Positions 56,186 through 64,000 of a stretch of DNA of 64,000 bases are shown here, one piece after another; position 1 is the stretch's first letter, and each line of letters starts with the position of its first letter. A program made the position numbers and the translations under genes. Under the pieces are notes generated by a model that made no database searches, was not told the DNA's origin, and saw only the letters and a program-made list of their open reading frames with translations. This DNA comes from Chamaelirium japonicum (Eukaryota; Streptophyta; Magnoliopsida; Liliales; Melanthiaceae). Location of the stretch: assembly GCA_947650365.1 (NCBI GenBank), contig CANTAL010000196.1, positions 62,001 to 126,000 of the forward strand, read 5' to 3'.

Positions 56186-56527
56186 TGTGACGACCAAGAT
56201 CCAATAGGCCAATAGCCAAGAGCCAAGACTCCTGAGGCGGGAATGCCAAGATGGATGAGGTGAGGTGAGGTGAGGTGAGGTGTACAAGGCCATGAGTTAG
56301 CCCCACATCGCCTGGAGAGAAGGAGATCCTGAGCTACTTATATAATTTCCCCTCCCAAACATAGAAGACGCGTTTTAAAACCGTGCGCCGCTACGGAATT
56401 CGTAAGAACTCCGTAGTTAAGCGTGCTCGGGCGAGAGCAGTACCAGGATGGGTGACCTCCCTGGGAAGTTCTCGTGCGAGCACGGGCAAAGCGGACAATA
56501 TCTTGTGTGTTTGGGGCGGATGTTACA
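56186..56527 (+). repeat. Cassandra 3' LTR (342 bp)
   Basis: Same as the 5' LTR with an offset of 422 bp, including the five GAGGT pentamers and the 5S domain. Followed by the GATTG duplication at 56528. Confidence 0.95.
56406..56478 (+). other. 5S rRNA-derived domain with Pol III internal promoter (second copy)
   Basis: Second copy, A box at 56415-56426 and C-box region at 56440-56457. Open frames crossing it are by-products of the repeat. Confidence 0.9.
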
Positions 56528-56532
56528 GATTG
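56528..56532 (+). repeat. Right target-site duplication of Cassandra
   Basis: GATTG, pair of 55759-55763. Confidence 0.9.
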
Positions 56533-56596
56533 TGCTTGTTCTATTAATCATTCTTGCAGGGCGCCGCTATAAAAAATCTAGATCTATGCTTTGTGC

Positions 56597-56628
56597 TTGC
56601 TACCGGGGGTCGGACCCCGAGTTAGCAA
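56597..56628. other. Leader hairpin 1
   Basis: Stem TTGCTA/TAGCAA continued by CGGGG/CCCCG with a small internal loop. The apex contains GGGGTCGGACCC, which recurs in the hairpin at 56961. Confidence 0.6.
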
Positions 56629-56760
56629 TTGTCTGGATTTGCTTTCTGTGTGTGGATATGTAATTGTGCCATAGATTGGGCGAGCGATGGGGTTTGTCCA
56701 TCCTCGGTTTTCCATGGCCTTTTTTTCAAGGTGTGTTTTCTTTTCTTTCTAGGAAATTGT

Positions 56761-56789
56761 GTACGACCGAGCACTTGCTCGTAGCGTAC
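56761..56789. other. Leader hairpin 2
   Basis: GTACG/CGTAC outer stem, then CGAGC/GCTCG inner stem, separated by a small internal loop. Confidence 0.5.
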
Positions 56790-56960
56790 TAGACTTTTTC
56801 AGTTACAGATCGAGAAGAAAGACGTGCCAAAGAAATCCACCATCGGAAGCGGAAGCTGAACCCTGGAGGATGAAGACGATCCGGCAAAGTGTTCGCAAGC
56901 GCGACGGAGGAGCCGGACCGAGGAACCTTGCGAAGAAAGCTAGAGGCCTGCGCTGTGCTA

Positions 56961-56992
56961 ATTAGGTTCAGGGGTCGGACCCTGAACTTAAT
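56961..56992. other. Leader hairpin 3
   Basis: Thirteen-pair stem ATTAGGTTCAGGG with one G-T pair, six-base loop, same apical GGGGTCGGACCC as hairpin 1 although the stems differ. Confidence 0.65.
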
Positions 56993-57206
56993 TCAGTTTT
57001 TATGGTTGCTTTCTTTAATTAGTTCTTTATGCTTCATATCGAACCCCGATGAGATAATATGATTATCAGTTTTCAGAGGGATGCCTTTCCCCTCCGGTCC
57101 AAGCGACTGTTTGAGGTTAGGATCCCGCTAGATGACGCCTATTATTTAGTTGACTTTTGATGTTAGTGGGATCCCATCACATATTGTTATGCCACCATTA
57201 GGAGAG

Positions 57207-57224
57207 CACCCGACTAGTCGGGTG
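57207..57224. other. 18-bp perfect palindrome in leader
   Basis: CACCCGACTAGTCGGGTG. A self-complementary sequence like this could serve RNA dimerisation, which is a guess. Confidence 0.7.
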
Positions 57225-58144
57225 TGCCTATTTGGCCAGCATCGAAATCAAAGATGAGATGGAGATCCATTGAACATCAATTGTCAAATCTATAAGCGAG
57301 GCGCCATGACTAGTGGGAGTCCTTTCCAGTGAGTCTGACTCTAGGATTAGCTCCAGAGCATTAGCGTGATAACCAATTTTGCAAAGCATCGATACTCTTG
57401 GAATATGTAATGTGACCCTTGAATGGAGAAATCCACTTGAGGCAGGGACTATGATATTCCGAGAGTGATTAATGCTAGGCGAAAGGTTTGAACGCTAGTG
57501 GGAGCATGGTGTGACCAGGGTCTAGTATTTAGGAGGTCGCTACCTTTGCATTTGCATAAATTCATACTCGCAAAATAACCCTCAGAATTATAAGGGATGC
57601 AAGAGAGGACTTTTAAAAGATCCTCTGGCCTCCACGGCCAGTCATTTTGTGTTTGGGTGGGGATGCATACCTTCACACCCCCTAGGATGGGAGCTGTGTG
57701 TTTCCATGCCAAATTACTTAATGACCTCCCTGTGGATATGGCGATTACGGGGCCAGAAGAGAAGGGCTTTTCATCCCACCCTAGTGGGGGCCGCATGAAC
57801 TCCCGTGTCGTAATTGCTTAGGCTCGTGGGTAAGCATCCTAAGTACACGTGAGGTATTCGTTGCGAAGACAACGGTGATCACGTGGTACTGGCCGAAAGA
57901 TAACCATGGTCCATCACAGCCCTTAGTTGGCAGATTTGGATAGGGTCAAGGAAAAGGCCCATGTGAGCGGATTGACGCTGTATGATGCCCCCTAGGGCAG
58001 GTACAGTCGATTCCGAGATCTTACATACATGGTTAATTGATCCATGGTAATGACTTCGCTTGAGGGTAGCGTCGACATATGGATATAATTAGCTTGTTTT
58101 AAAAATCCATAAAATAAGTTTTTAATGCATACTCATTATTCAAT

Positions 58145-58156
58145 CTTTATTTTCAG
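58145..58156 (+). promoter_or_regulatory. Putative 3' splice site abutting gag-pol ATG
   Basis: CTTTATTTTCAG, a pyrimidine-rich run and CAG, with the ATG of gag-pol as the very next three bases. The stretch upstream is AT-rich, as plant introns are. Confidence 0.5.
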
Positions 58157-61100
58157 ATGACTAAGTTAGACCCCCTGTCCGCTATCCTAAATGACCACAA
58201 ACTTACCGGTCCCAACTATGAGGACTGGAAGCGCAACCTGTACCTGGTCCTAAGGATTGGTAAACATATGACAGCCCTTAATGACCCTGAGCCAGATTTG
58301 CCAGGACCCAATGCCACAGAGGCACAGTTAAAGGCATTCACTGACTGGAAGGAATCCAATGAGATATGTAAATGCTATATTATAGCATCCTTGCAAACAA
58401 CTCTGCAGAAGCAAGTCGAGGAGATGCCCGACGCTTCTGACATGATGTTGTATTTGAAGGAGATGTTTGAAGGTCACAATCGCGTTACGCGATACCTTAC
58501 CATCAAGAAACTCGTCGGTACTAAGATGTCCAATGGGACGCTGGTTCGGGAACACATGATGAAAATGTTTGGGTTCCAGAACGAACTAGCTACCATGGAC
58601 ATTGTGCTAGAAGGCGAGGTGATGACAGACATCTTCCTCTCGTCACTGTCTGGAGCCTTTGAAGGCTTTGTCACCAACTTTAATTTGAACAAGTTGGCTA
58701 TGACAAATGCAGAGCTTCTGGGAGCTCTCCAGGCAGCTGAGGATGGCTTCAAGCAGAAGGGCGAAGCACTTCACGTGCAACGCAGATCCTTCAAGAAGCC
58801 TGGTAAACCTCAGGGCAAGAAACATAAAAGGAAACCTAAGTCATTGCCTGTGCAGGACTCTGCTGGAGCCTCTGGGTCTGGAGAATCAAAGAAACCGGGC
58901 ACGAAGTGCTTCCGGTGTGGCCAGAAGGGTCATTGGAAGAAGGACTGCAAGAAGCCTCAGAATGCTGGTGAAGGTAATCTACAACTCTTAGTTGTTGAAT
59001 CATTTCTTTCAAGTAATAGTACTTTTGCTAGTTGGATTGTGGATTCTGGATCCACTAACCATGCCTGTAACTCTCTTCAGGGGTTTCGGGAAAGCAGAAG
59101 ATTGCTTGATGGAGAAGTGACCCTGAGCATGGGAACTGAGGCCGTGGCTGCTGCTGAAGCTATTGGAGATGTTAATCTTAGTTTTTCGAATAATAAGACT
59201 TTGACACTTAGAGATGTCTTTTATGTACCGTCCTTGCGACGTAACTTAATTTCTGTTTCTTCTTTAGTTAATGAAGGTTATTCAGTTTATTTTGATGCTT
59301 CTGGTGTGTCGTTTAAACTGAATGGAACTTTTATAATAAGAGGAATGGTTCAGAATCATCTCTATGTTGTGAGTCCTAAATTTGAAAAGGATAACATAAT
59401 AACTTCAGCATTTAATGTTAATTCATCTAAGCGTAAGAATCCATCGGAAAATTTAACCCACCTGTGGCACTTACGACTTGGGCATATTGCCTTAGATAGG
59501 ATCCATAGAATGGTGAAGGCCGGGCTTCTGGAAACAGATCCTACGGAGATCCTTCCCACCTGTGAATCCTGCCTGGAAGGCAAGATGACCAAGAGGTCCT
59601 TTAAAGGCAAAGGAGTAAGAGCCACTGAGGTATTAGAGTTAATCCATTCGGATGTATGTGGACCCATGAACGTCAAGGCGATAGGAGGCCATGAGTATTT
59701 CATCACATTCATTGATGATTACTCAAGATATGGTTACATTTACCTGATGCATCGGAAGTCGGAATCCTTTGACATGTTCAAAGAGTTCAGGGCTGAAGTA
59801 GAAAAGCAGACAGGTAAATATATAAAAACCCTTCGATCTGATCGAGGAGGTGAATACCTATCTGACGAGTTCCTAGGGTATATGGTGGAGCATGGGATAA
59901 AAACCCAGTTAACTGCTCCAGGTACCCCACAACAGAATGGAGTTTCCGAGAGAAGGAATCGAACCTTGTTGGACATGGTTCGTAGCATGATGAGTTACGC
60001 CAGTTTACCAATGACCTTTTGGGGATATGCCCTACAAACAGCAGTTTATATTCTGAATCACGTTCCGTCTAAGTCAGTGCCTCTGACCCCTAGAGAACTG
60101 TGGTCAAAGCGAAAGCCATTGATACAGCATTTCAGAATATGGGGATGCCCTGCACATGTGCGAAGGGATAAGAGGGAAAAGATGGAAACTAAAACCAGAG
60201 TATGCTTATTTGTAGGGTATTCCAAGGAGACCAAAGGTGGTCTATTTTATGATCCTGAGGAAAAGAAAGTGATCGTTTCTACGAACGCCTATTTCCTAGA
60301 ACAGGATTATATTGTGGACCACAAACCTACTAGTAAGGTAGTTCTGGATGAACTGCTGGGTACTGTAGAACCTGTTAATCCTGTAACACCACCACCACCT
60401 CGTCGCAGTGGGAGAAACATCAGAGCTCCTGACAGATACTATGGAGAAACCTTATTGGTTGATCCAGAGTGTCAGGAGAATGACCCACTGAGCTACGATG
60501 AGGCAGTGGGAGCTTCTGACAGCTCTGACTGGCAAAAGGCTATGGAGGTAGAAATTGAATCAATGTCCCATAACGCAGTCTGGACTCTTGTTACACCATC
60601 ATCCAATATTAAACCTATTGGGTGTAAGTGGGTGTATAAGAAGAAGAGAGGATCCGATGGTACAATAGAGACTTATAAAGCTAGATTAGTTGCCAAGGGT
60701 TACACCCAGAGAGAAGGGATCGACTTTGACGAAACCTTCTCGCCGGTAGCTATGATAAAGTCTATTCGGATCCTCCTATCCATTGCAGCCCATTATGACT
60801 GGGAGATCTGGCAAATGGATGTCAAGACAGCATTCCTTAATGGAAATTTGGAAGAAGACATTTATATGATTCAGCCACCAGGCTTTGAGTCAGAGGGTCA
60901 GGAACATCTAGTTTGCAAGTTGCAGAAGTCCATTTATGGACTAAAGCAAGCATCTAGAAGTTGGAACATCCGTTTTGATCAGACAATCCAGTCATATGGA
61001 TTTACTCAAAACGAGGATGAACCATGTGTATACAAGAGAACTGATAAGACCACAGTAGTATATTTGATACTTTACGTAGACGATATTCTGCTCATTGGAA

Positions 61101-62056
61101 ATGATGTAGGAACATTGTCAACGGTAAAGGTCTGGTTGTCAACACAGTTCGATATGAAAGACCTAGGTGAAGCGAGTTATGTTTTGGGGATCAAGGTAAC
61201 ACGTGATCGCCAGAACAGGATTCTCTCGCTGTCACAGGCTGCGTATATAGATAAGGTTATGGCTAGATTTGACATGCAAAACTCCAAGAAGGGTTTTGTG
61301 CCATTTAGACATGGCATAAAACTGTCTAAGGATCAATGTCCTAAGACACCTGAGGAGAGAGCAGAAATGCAGAAGATACCTTATGCCTCGGCATTGGGTA
61401 GTCTAATGTATGCTATGCATTGTACAAGGCCAGATATCTGTTTCGCAGTAGGCATGATGGGTCGGTTTCAGTCGAATCCGGGTCCAGATCACTGGACAGC
61501 TGTGAAGTGTATACTCAAGTACCTTCGTAGAACAAGGGACTATGAGTTGGTTTACACTGGACAAGAACTGACGCCGATTGGATATACAGATTCTGACTTT
61601 ATGTCAGATTTGGAATCCAGGAAGTCGACATCAGGTTTTGTGTTTATGCTAGGAGGAGGAGCGGTTAGTTGGCAGAGTGTGAAGCAGAAATGCATCGCAG
61701 ACTCTACCACAGAGGCTGAGTACGTTGCAGCGTGCGAGGCAGCCAAAGAGGCGGTATGGCTCAAGAAATTCCTTACGGATTTGGGGTGCGTACCAGAGGC
61801 CCAGTTACCTATTGTGCTTTACTGCGACAATAGTGGGGCGGTAGCACAAGCAAAGGAGCCAAGACATCACCAAAAGGGGAAGCACATCGAGCGCAAGTTC
61901 CACTTGATTCGGCAGTTTCAAAAGCAAGGGCGAGTAGCGGTGACACAGATTGCATCTACAGATAATGTTGCTGATCCTTTCACAAAGGCAATACCTACCA
62001 AGGCATTCGAGCGACATGTGGACGCGATGGGAGTCAAAACCGTTTTGCTTCGCTAG
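58157..62056 (+). CDS. Gag-Pol polyprotein of Ty1/copia retrotransposon
   Basis: One uninterrupted frame of 1299 codons, within the usual range for copia. Gag-like part at about 1-200, a basic stretch (209-230), CCHC zinc knuckle [14 protein letters not shown] (251-264). Aspartic protease with DSG at 296-298. HHCC zinc-binding region with WH at 438, LGH at 443 and CESC at 469-472. Integrase core with D499, D562 and E598, exact DD35E spacing, and a GYSKETKGG motif at 687. Reverse transcriptase at about 790-1060 with D888 and YVDD at 973-976. RNase H with D1145, E1186/E1188 and D1224. No stop or frameshift. Together these parts would form the particle, copy the RNA and integrate the DNA. Start chosen at the first ATG after the putative acceptor; the N-terminal [16 protein letters not shown] matches copia Gag starts. 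The stop is 14 bp before the 3' LTR; no extra (env-like) gene. Confidence 0.97.
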   Translation: MTKLDPLSAILNDHKLTGPNYEDWKRNLYLVLRIGKHMTALNDPEPDLPGPNATEAQLKAFTDWKESNEICKCYIIASLQTTLQKQVEEMPDASDMMLYLKEMFEGHNRVTRYLTIKKLVGTKMSNGTLVREHMMKMFGFQNELATMDIVLEGEVMTDIFLSSLSGAFEGFVTNFNLNKLAMTNAELLGALQAAEDGFKQKGEALHVQRRSFKKPGKPQGKKHKRKPKSLPVQDSAGASGSGESKKPGTKCFRCGQKGHWKKDCKKPQNAGEGNLQLLVVESFLSSNSTFASWIVDSGSTNHACNSLQGFRESRRLLDGEVTLSMGTEAVAAAEAIGDVNLSFSNNKTLTLRDVFYVPSLRRNLISVSSLVNEGYSVYFDASGVSFKLNGTFIIRGMVQNHLYVVSPKFEKDNIITSAFNVNSSKRKNPSENLTHLWHLRLGHIALDRIHRMVKAGLLETDPTEILPTCESCLEGKMTKRSFKGKGVRATEVLELIHSDVCGPMNVKAIGGHEYFITFIDDYSRYGYIYLMHRKSESFDMFKEFRAEVEKQTGKYIKTLRSDRGGEYLSDEFLGYMVEHGIKTQLTAPGTPQQNGVSERRNRTLLDMVRSMMSYASLPMTFWGYALQTAVYILNHVPSKSVPLTPRELWSKRKPLIQHFRIWGCPAHVRRDKREKMETKTRVCLFVGYSKETKGGLFYDPEEKKVIVSTNAYFLEQDYIVDHKPTSKVVLDELLGTVEPVNPVTPPPPRRSGRNIRAPDRYYGETLLVDPECQENDPLSYDEAVGASDSSDWQKAMEVEIESMSHNAVWTLVTPSSNIKPIGCKWVYKKKRGSDGTIETYKARLVAKGYTQREGIDFDETFSPVAMIKSIRILLSIAAHYDWEIWQMDVKTAFLNGNLEEDIYMIQPPGFESEGQEHLVCKLQKSIYGLKQASRSWNIRFDQTIQSYGFTQNEDEPCVYKRTDKTTVVYLILYVDDILLIGNDVGTLSTVKVWLSTQFDMKDLGEASYVLGIKVTRDRQNRILSLSQAAYIDKVMARFDMQNSKKGFVPFRHGIKLSKDQCPKTPEERAEMQKIPYASALGSLMYAMHCTRPDICFAVGMMGRFQSNPGPDHWTAVKCILKYLRRTRDYELVYTGQELTPIGYTDSDFMSDLESRKSTSGFVFMLGGGAVSWQSVKQKCIADSTTEAEYVAACEAAKEAVWLKKFLTDLGCVPEAQLPIVLYCDNSGAVAQAKEPRHHQKGKHIERKFHLIRQFQKQGRVAVTQIASTDNVADPFTKAIPTKAFERHVDAMGVKTVLLR

Positions 62057-62070
62057 ACCAAGTGGGAGAT
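62057..62070 (+). promoter_or_regulatory. Polypurine tract of the copia element
   Basis: ACCAAGTGGGAGAT between the stop codon and the 3' LTR. AAGTGGGAGATTG is typical of plant copia elements. Primer for plus-strand synthesis. Confidence 0.9.
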
Positions 62071-64000
62071 TGTTAGGATTGATGTGTTCTAAGCTTGTAA
62101 AACTTTATGTTTTGGTCTAATAAAGATTGATAGTTATTAATATATGAGATGCATATAGGTGCGTAACATAGTTACGTGTTCTTTTGAGAACAGAGAGCCA
62201 TGGTTATGTGGTAGTCCACTGAGTTGAAGACTGAGTGGATTGGTCCCGTATAACCTAAATAAGTTCGCAGCTATGATCAGGTTGGTCGCCTCATCATGTT
62301 AAGCTGTTGGCGATGACAGTTCATGGGATGTCTTCACCATGGTCATCACCAGGCACAGTGTCTGTGGCTGAACGGAACTAACACGGTGTACAGATCAGTG
62401 AGCAGACACTGGTACACTAAGCCGTGTTTCTGCTTAGGGTAAAACGGTCCTAAACCCTGAGGAACCACGACTGATGGACTAACCAGTTGCGTGGTGCTTT
62501 GGCGCACCAATGTGTGAGGGTCCATATGCAGTGATCCAAAACCACGGTGTACTGGGTTACCCGGCTGGCGTTGCATTAGCGTGTCACTCCTGCAGGCCAT
62601 CCACACCCCTGATGGGAGGTGCGTTCCTTGGTGTGACTTACACTGTACCAAACCCAGGCCTGGTGGTCATCAGTTTGACTGTTGACCGGGTTCGATTACT
62701 CGACGGGGTAATCAGAGGTAAGATGTATAGGTCAACCTGGAAGGAACCAAGTCATATGATCATTCGAGTCTGACGGTAGTCTTCACCGCTCGAAGTGAAT
62801 CATGGCATCAAGTGGAGGGACAGCGGGTTTACCACTACTAAGCGGAGAGCAGGGGTATGATGGAGAACATAGTAAGTCTGGGTGAATTGGAGTGCAGCCT
62901 GCGTCGCACTCTGGGTGGCTACGCAGGTTAACTCGAGCTCAGAGGATCGATGGTACACTCGGGTAGTGTGTCGATCGAGCTTGAGTTGGAAGCCATGAAC
63001 CCCGGTCCCTGATGGTTCCACCTTATCAACATTATGTATGGTTCTTGAACCGTCTCCTCGGAACACCATAAGCAGGAGGAAGATAGAAGTATACGCTCCG
63101 TGTGTGCTTGGCACTAGAGCACGGTAGATGCGTAACTACATACGAGTACTAAGGGTTGAGCCCGGGATTAGTACAGAGTCGTATGTAGTAATCCCTTGCC
63201 ATAAGTGAACTTCGCTGCATAGGTGCGATGCACCGGGGTATGTTGCGAGTTGACTAGTTGACTATGCTAGAGGCACCCTCCGGTGGCCTCAGTTAATAGT
63301 AAGTAACTAGTAGATATCACTTAAGTAATGGCCGTTAGGTATCGCACGCTAGAAATGGTCAAAATGAGGCGTCGGGGCGTTTTGGTAAAAACCTCACTCT
63401 GCCGGACCTCACTGTTGGCCGAACCTAGTGGTGGGACACCTCACTAGGGCCGGCCCTATGATGTAGGGATAAGAATCCCTCATCTATAGGGCCGGCCATA
63501 TGGATAGGGATGGGGCGATAAATCGGTTAATATCGAGCCCTAAAAAGTGGGAAAACGGATAAATACGCGGAGAGATAAAAGGGAGATAATGGAGAGATAA
63601 TGAGAGGGGGTTAATATCCCCTTGGATCCTTATCCAAGGGGTGTTGGCCGGCCCTATAAAGCCCTATGGGGCGCCGGCCCCATGTACAAGAAAAACCGAA
63701 CCCCCCTCTCTCTCATCTCTCGAGTTCTCTCCCGTTTCATCTCCCGTTTCCCGCTTGCTACTTCGTCTTCCTCGCGTGGAGTTCTGAAGAAGGAGAAGGG
63801 TCGTTCTTCGGAGGCACTCAGAGATCCGAGAGCGACGTTCCGTGCATCGTGTGAGATCGGGTGAACAAGAAGGCAACATCTCCATTCGTACCGTCGGCAT
63901 CTTCGCGAACGATCTTCCGTCTCCATCGACAAAGAAGACAATCCTCCGCGGTTAAAAGATCCGTACGAAAGGTATGTGTAATCTAACATGTAGATCTAGC
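62071..64000 (+). repeat. 3' LTR of the copia element, partial
   Basis: First 1930 of an expected 2130 bp, cut by the window end. Offset to the 5' LTR is a constant 8563 bp. Substitutions seen: A/G in GTTAAACTG, C/A in GGTACGATG, A/T in CCTAGCC, T/C in TTGATTAG, A/G in AAATAAGG, T/G in CTATGGCC, A/G in ATCCATACG. Inverted repeat at 63448-63497, TATA box at 63655-63661 and the splice-donor sequence at 63972 are all present. Confidence 0.95.

Larger units (their letters stand above)
55764..56527 (+). mobile_element. Cassandra-type TRIM retrotransposon, complete, nested
   Basis: Terminal-repeat retrotransposon in miniature of 764 bp: two identical 342-bp LTRs, an 80-bp internal part with a PBS for initiator tRNA-Met and a purine-rich tract, no coding capacity, and a 5-bp GATTG target duplication. 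Each LTR carries the 3' half of 5S rRNA, including the Pol III internal promoter, which is the defining mark of Cassandra. Non-autonomous: it must borrow proteins, plausibly from copia elements. It is in the same orientation as the host copia element and lies in its leader, between the PBS and gag. Identical LTRs point to a recent insertion. Confidence 0.95.
55409..58156 (+). other. Predicted leader intron of the copia element
   Basis: From GTATGTG at 55409 to TTTATTTTCAG at 58156. Removal would join an ATG-free exon of about 280 nt to the gag-pol ATG. The intron would take out the PBS, the Cassandra insert, many upstream ATGs and all leader hairpins. Other possible acceptors exist (TTCTTGCAG ending at about 56550 and TTTTCTTTCTAG ending at about 56754). 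Inferred from sequence alone. Confidence 0.45.
56533..58156 (+). other. Copia leader between Cassandra and gag, noncoding
   Basis: About 1.6 kb with no recognisable coding sequence; frames of 68 to 115 codons on both strands lack any known domain. It holds three hairpins (56597, 56761, 56961) and an 18-bp palindrome (57207). The end is a pyrimidine-rich stretch and CAG directly before the ATG of gag. Packaging, dimerisation or translation signals are expected in such leaders, but none can be identified with certainty. Confidence 0.7.
53508..64000 (+). mobile_element. Ty1/copia LTR retrotransposon, apparently complete, running off the window
   Basis: Element starts TGTTAGG at 53508. Order: 5' LTR, PBS, long leader with a nested Cassandra TRIM, one gag-pol frame, polypurine tract, 3' LTR (first 1930 bp present). 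Protease-integrase-RT-RNase H order marks it as copia and not gypsy. If the 3' LTR has the length of the 5' LTR, the element ends at about 64200 and measures about 10.7 kb, 764 bp of which is the Cassandra. The long LTRs and leader suggest an Angela- or TAR-like branch, but I could not assign a lineage by reading. All catalytic residues are present, so it may be autonomous. Confidence 0.95.

Noticed and set aside
55984..56478. Genuine 5S rRNA genes
   Set aside because: Only about the 3' 70 nt match, each copy is inside an LTR with target duplication around the pair, and the spacing is that of Cassandra LTRs and not of a 5S array.
55961..56663. Small frames of 84 and 71 codons over the Cassandra LTRs
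   Set aside because: They cover the 5S-derived domain and element ends; Cassandra has no coding capacity.
56759..56965. 68-codon basic frame in the copia leader
   Set aside because: No known domain, lies between two hairpins in a region predicted to be spliced out, and its end overlaps the stem of hairpin 3. A small accessory protein cannot be excluded but has no support.
57449..57821. Opposing frames of 115 and 74 codons in the leader
   Set aside because: They overlap on opposite strands, show no domain and have no start context or neighbour that supports them.
58328..62017. Frames of 60-116 codons inside the gag-pol gene
   Set aside because: They are shadows of the 1299-codon frame, mostly on the other strand.
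62057..62070. Additional env-like gene after pol
   Set aside because: Only 14 bp separate the stop codon from the 3' LTR.

Overview
The window looks like nuclear DNA of a vascular plant, probably a flowering plant, from heterochromatin. The evidence is a satellite array of more than 50 kb, an intact plant-type Ty1/copia retrotransposon, and a Cassandra-type TRIM carrying 5S rRNA sequence in its LTRs (Cassandra is known only from vascular plants). I see no host protein-coding gene, tRNA gene or functional rRNA gene. The species cannot be named from this sequence.

Layout. (1) 1-53507 is one satellite family with a 23-bp monomer (begins CCATTCTAATT, carries the palindrome CGTACG) and 28-bp variants. 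The array changes strand about 49 times, and many changes lie at the natural dyads of the monomer (GTAC or AATT centres). From 1 to about 25.9 kb the block order is irregular. From 25951 to 46114 there is a higher-order repeat (HOR) of about 6.7 kb, three copies, each made of six blocks alternating in strand. From 46115 to 52538 follow two copies of a shortened, about 3.2-kb derivative. (2) 20115-20848 interrupts the satellite with an LTR-like, leftward-facing insert that contains six copies of a GC-rich 43-bp repeat. (3) 53508 to beyond 64000 is a young, apparently complete copia element inserted into the satellite: 5' LTR (2130 bp), PBS for initiator tRNA-Met, a 2.5-kb leader, one uninterrupted 1299-codon gag-pol frame, polypurine tract, and the first 1930 bp of the 3' LTR. 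(4) Inside the leader, 55764-56527 is a complete 764-bp Cassandra TRIM with identical LTRs and a 5-bp target duplication.

How it works together. The copia leader has an excellent splice donor in U5 (55409) and an acceptor whose AG directly precedes the gag-pol ATG (58157). The predicted first exon contains no ATG. This suggests that gag-pol is translated from a spliced RNA, while unspliced RNA, which alone keeps the PBS, is the genome. The Cassandra copy lies inside this predicted intron, which would explain why the host element could tolerate it. Splicing is inferred, not shown.

The strongest items for follow-up are the strand-alternating HOR satellite, the inferred splicing of the copia leader, and the nested Cassandra.
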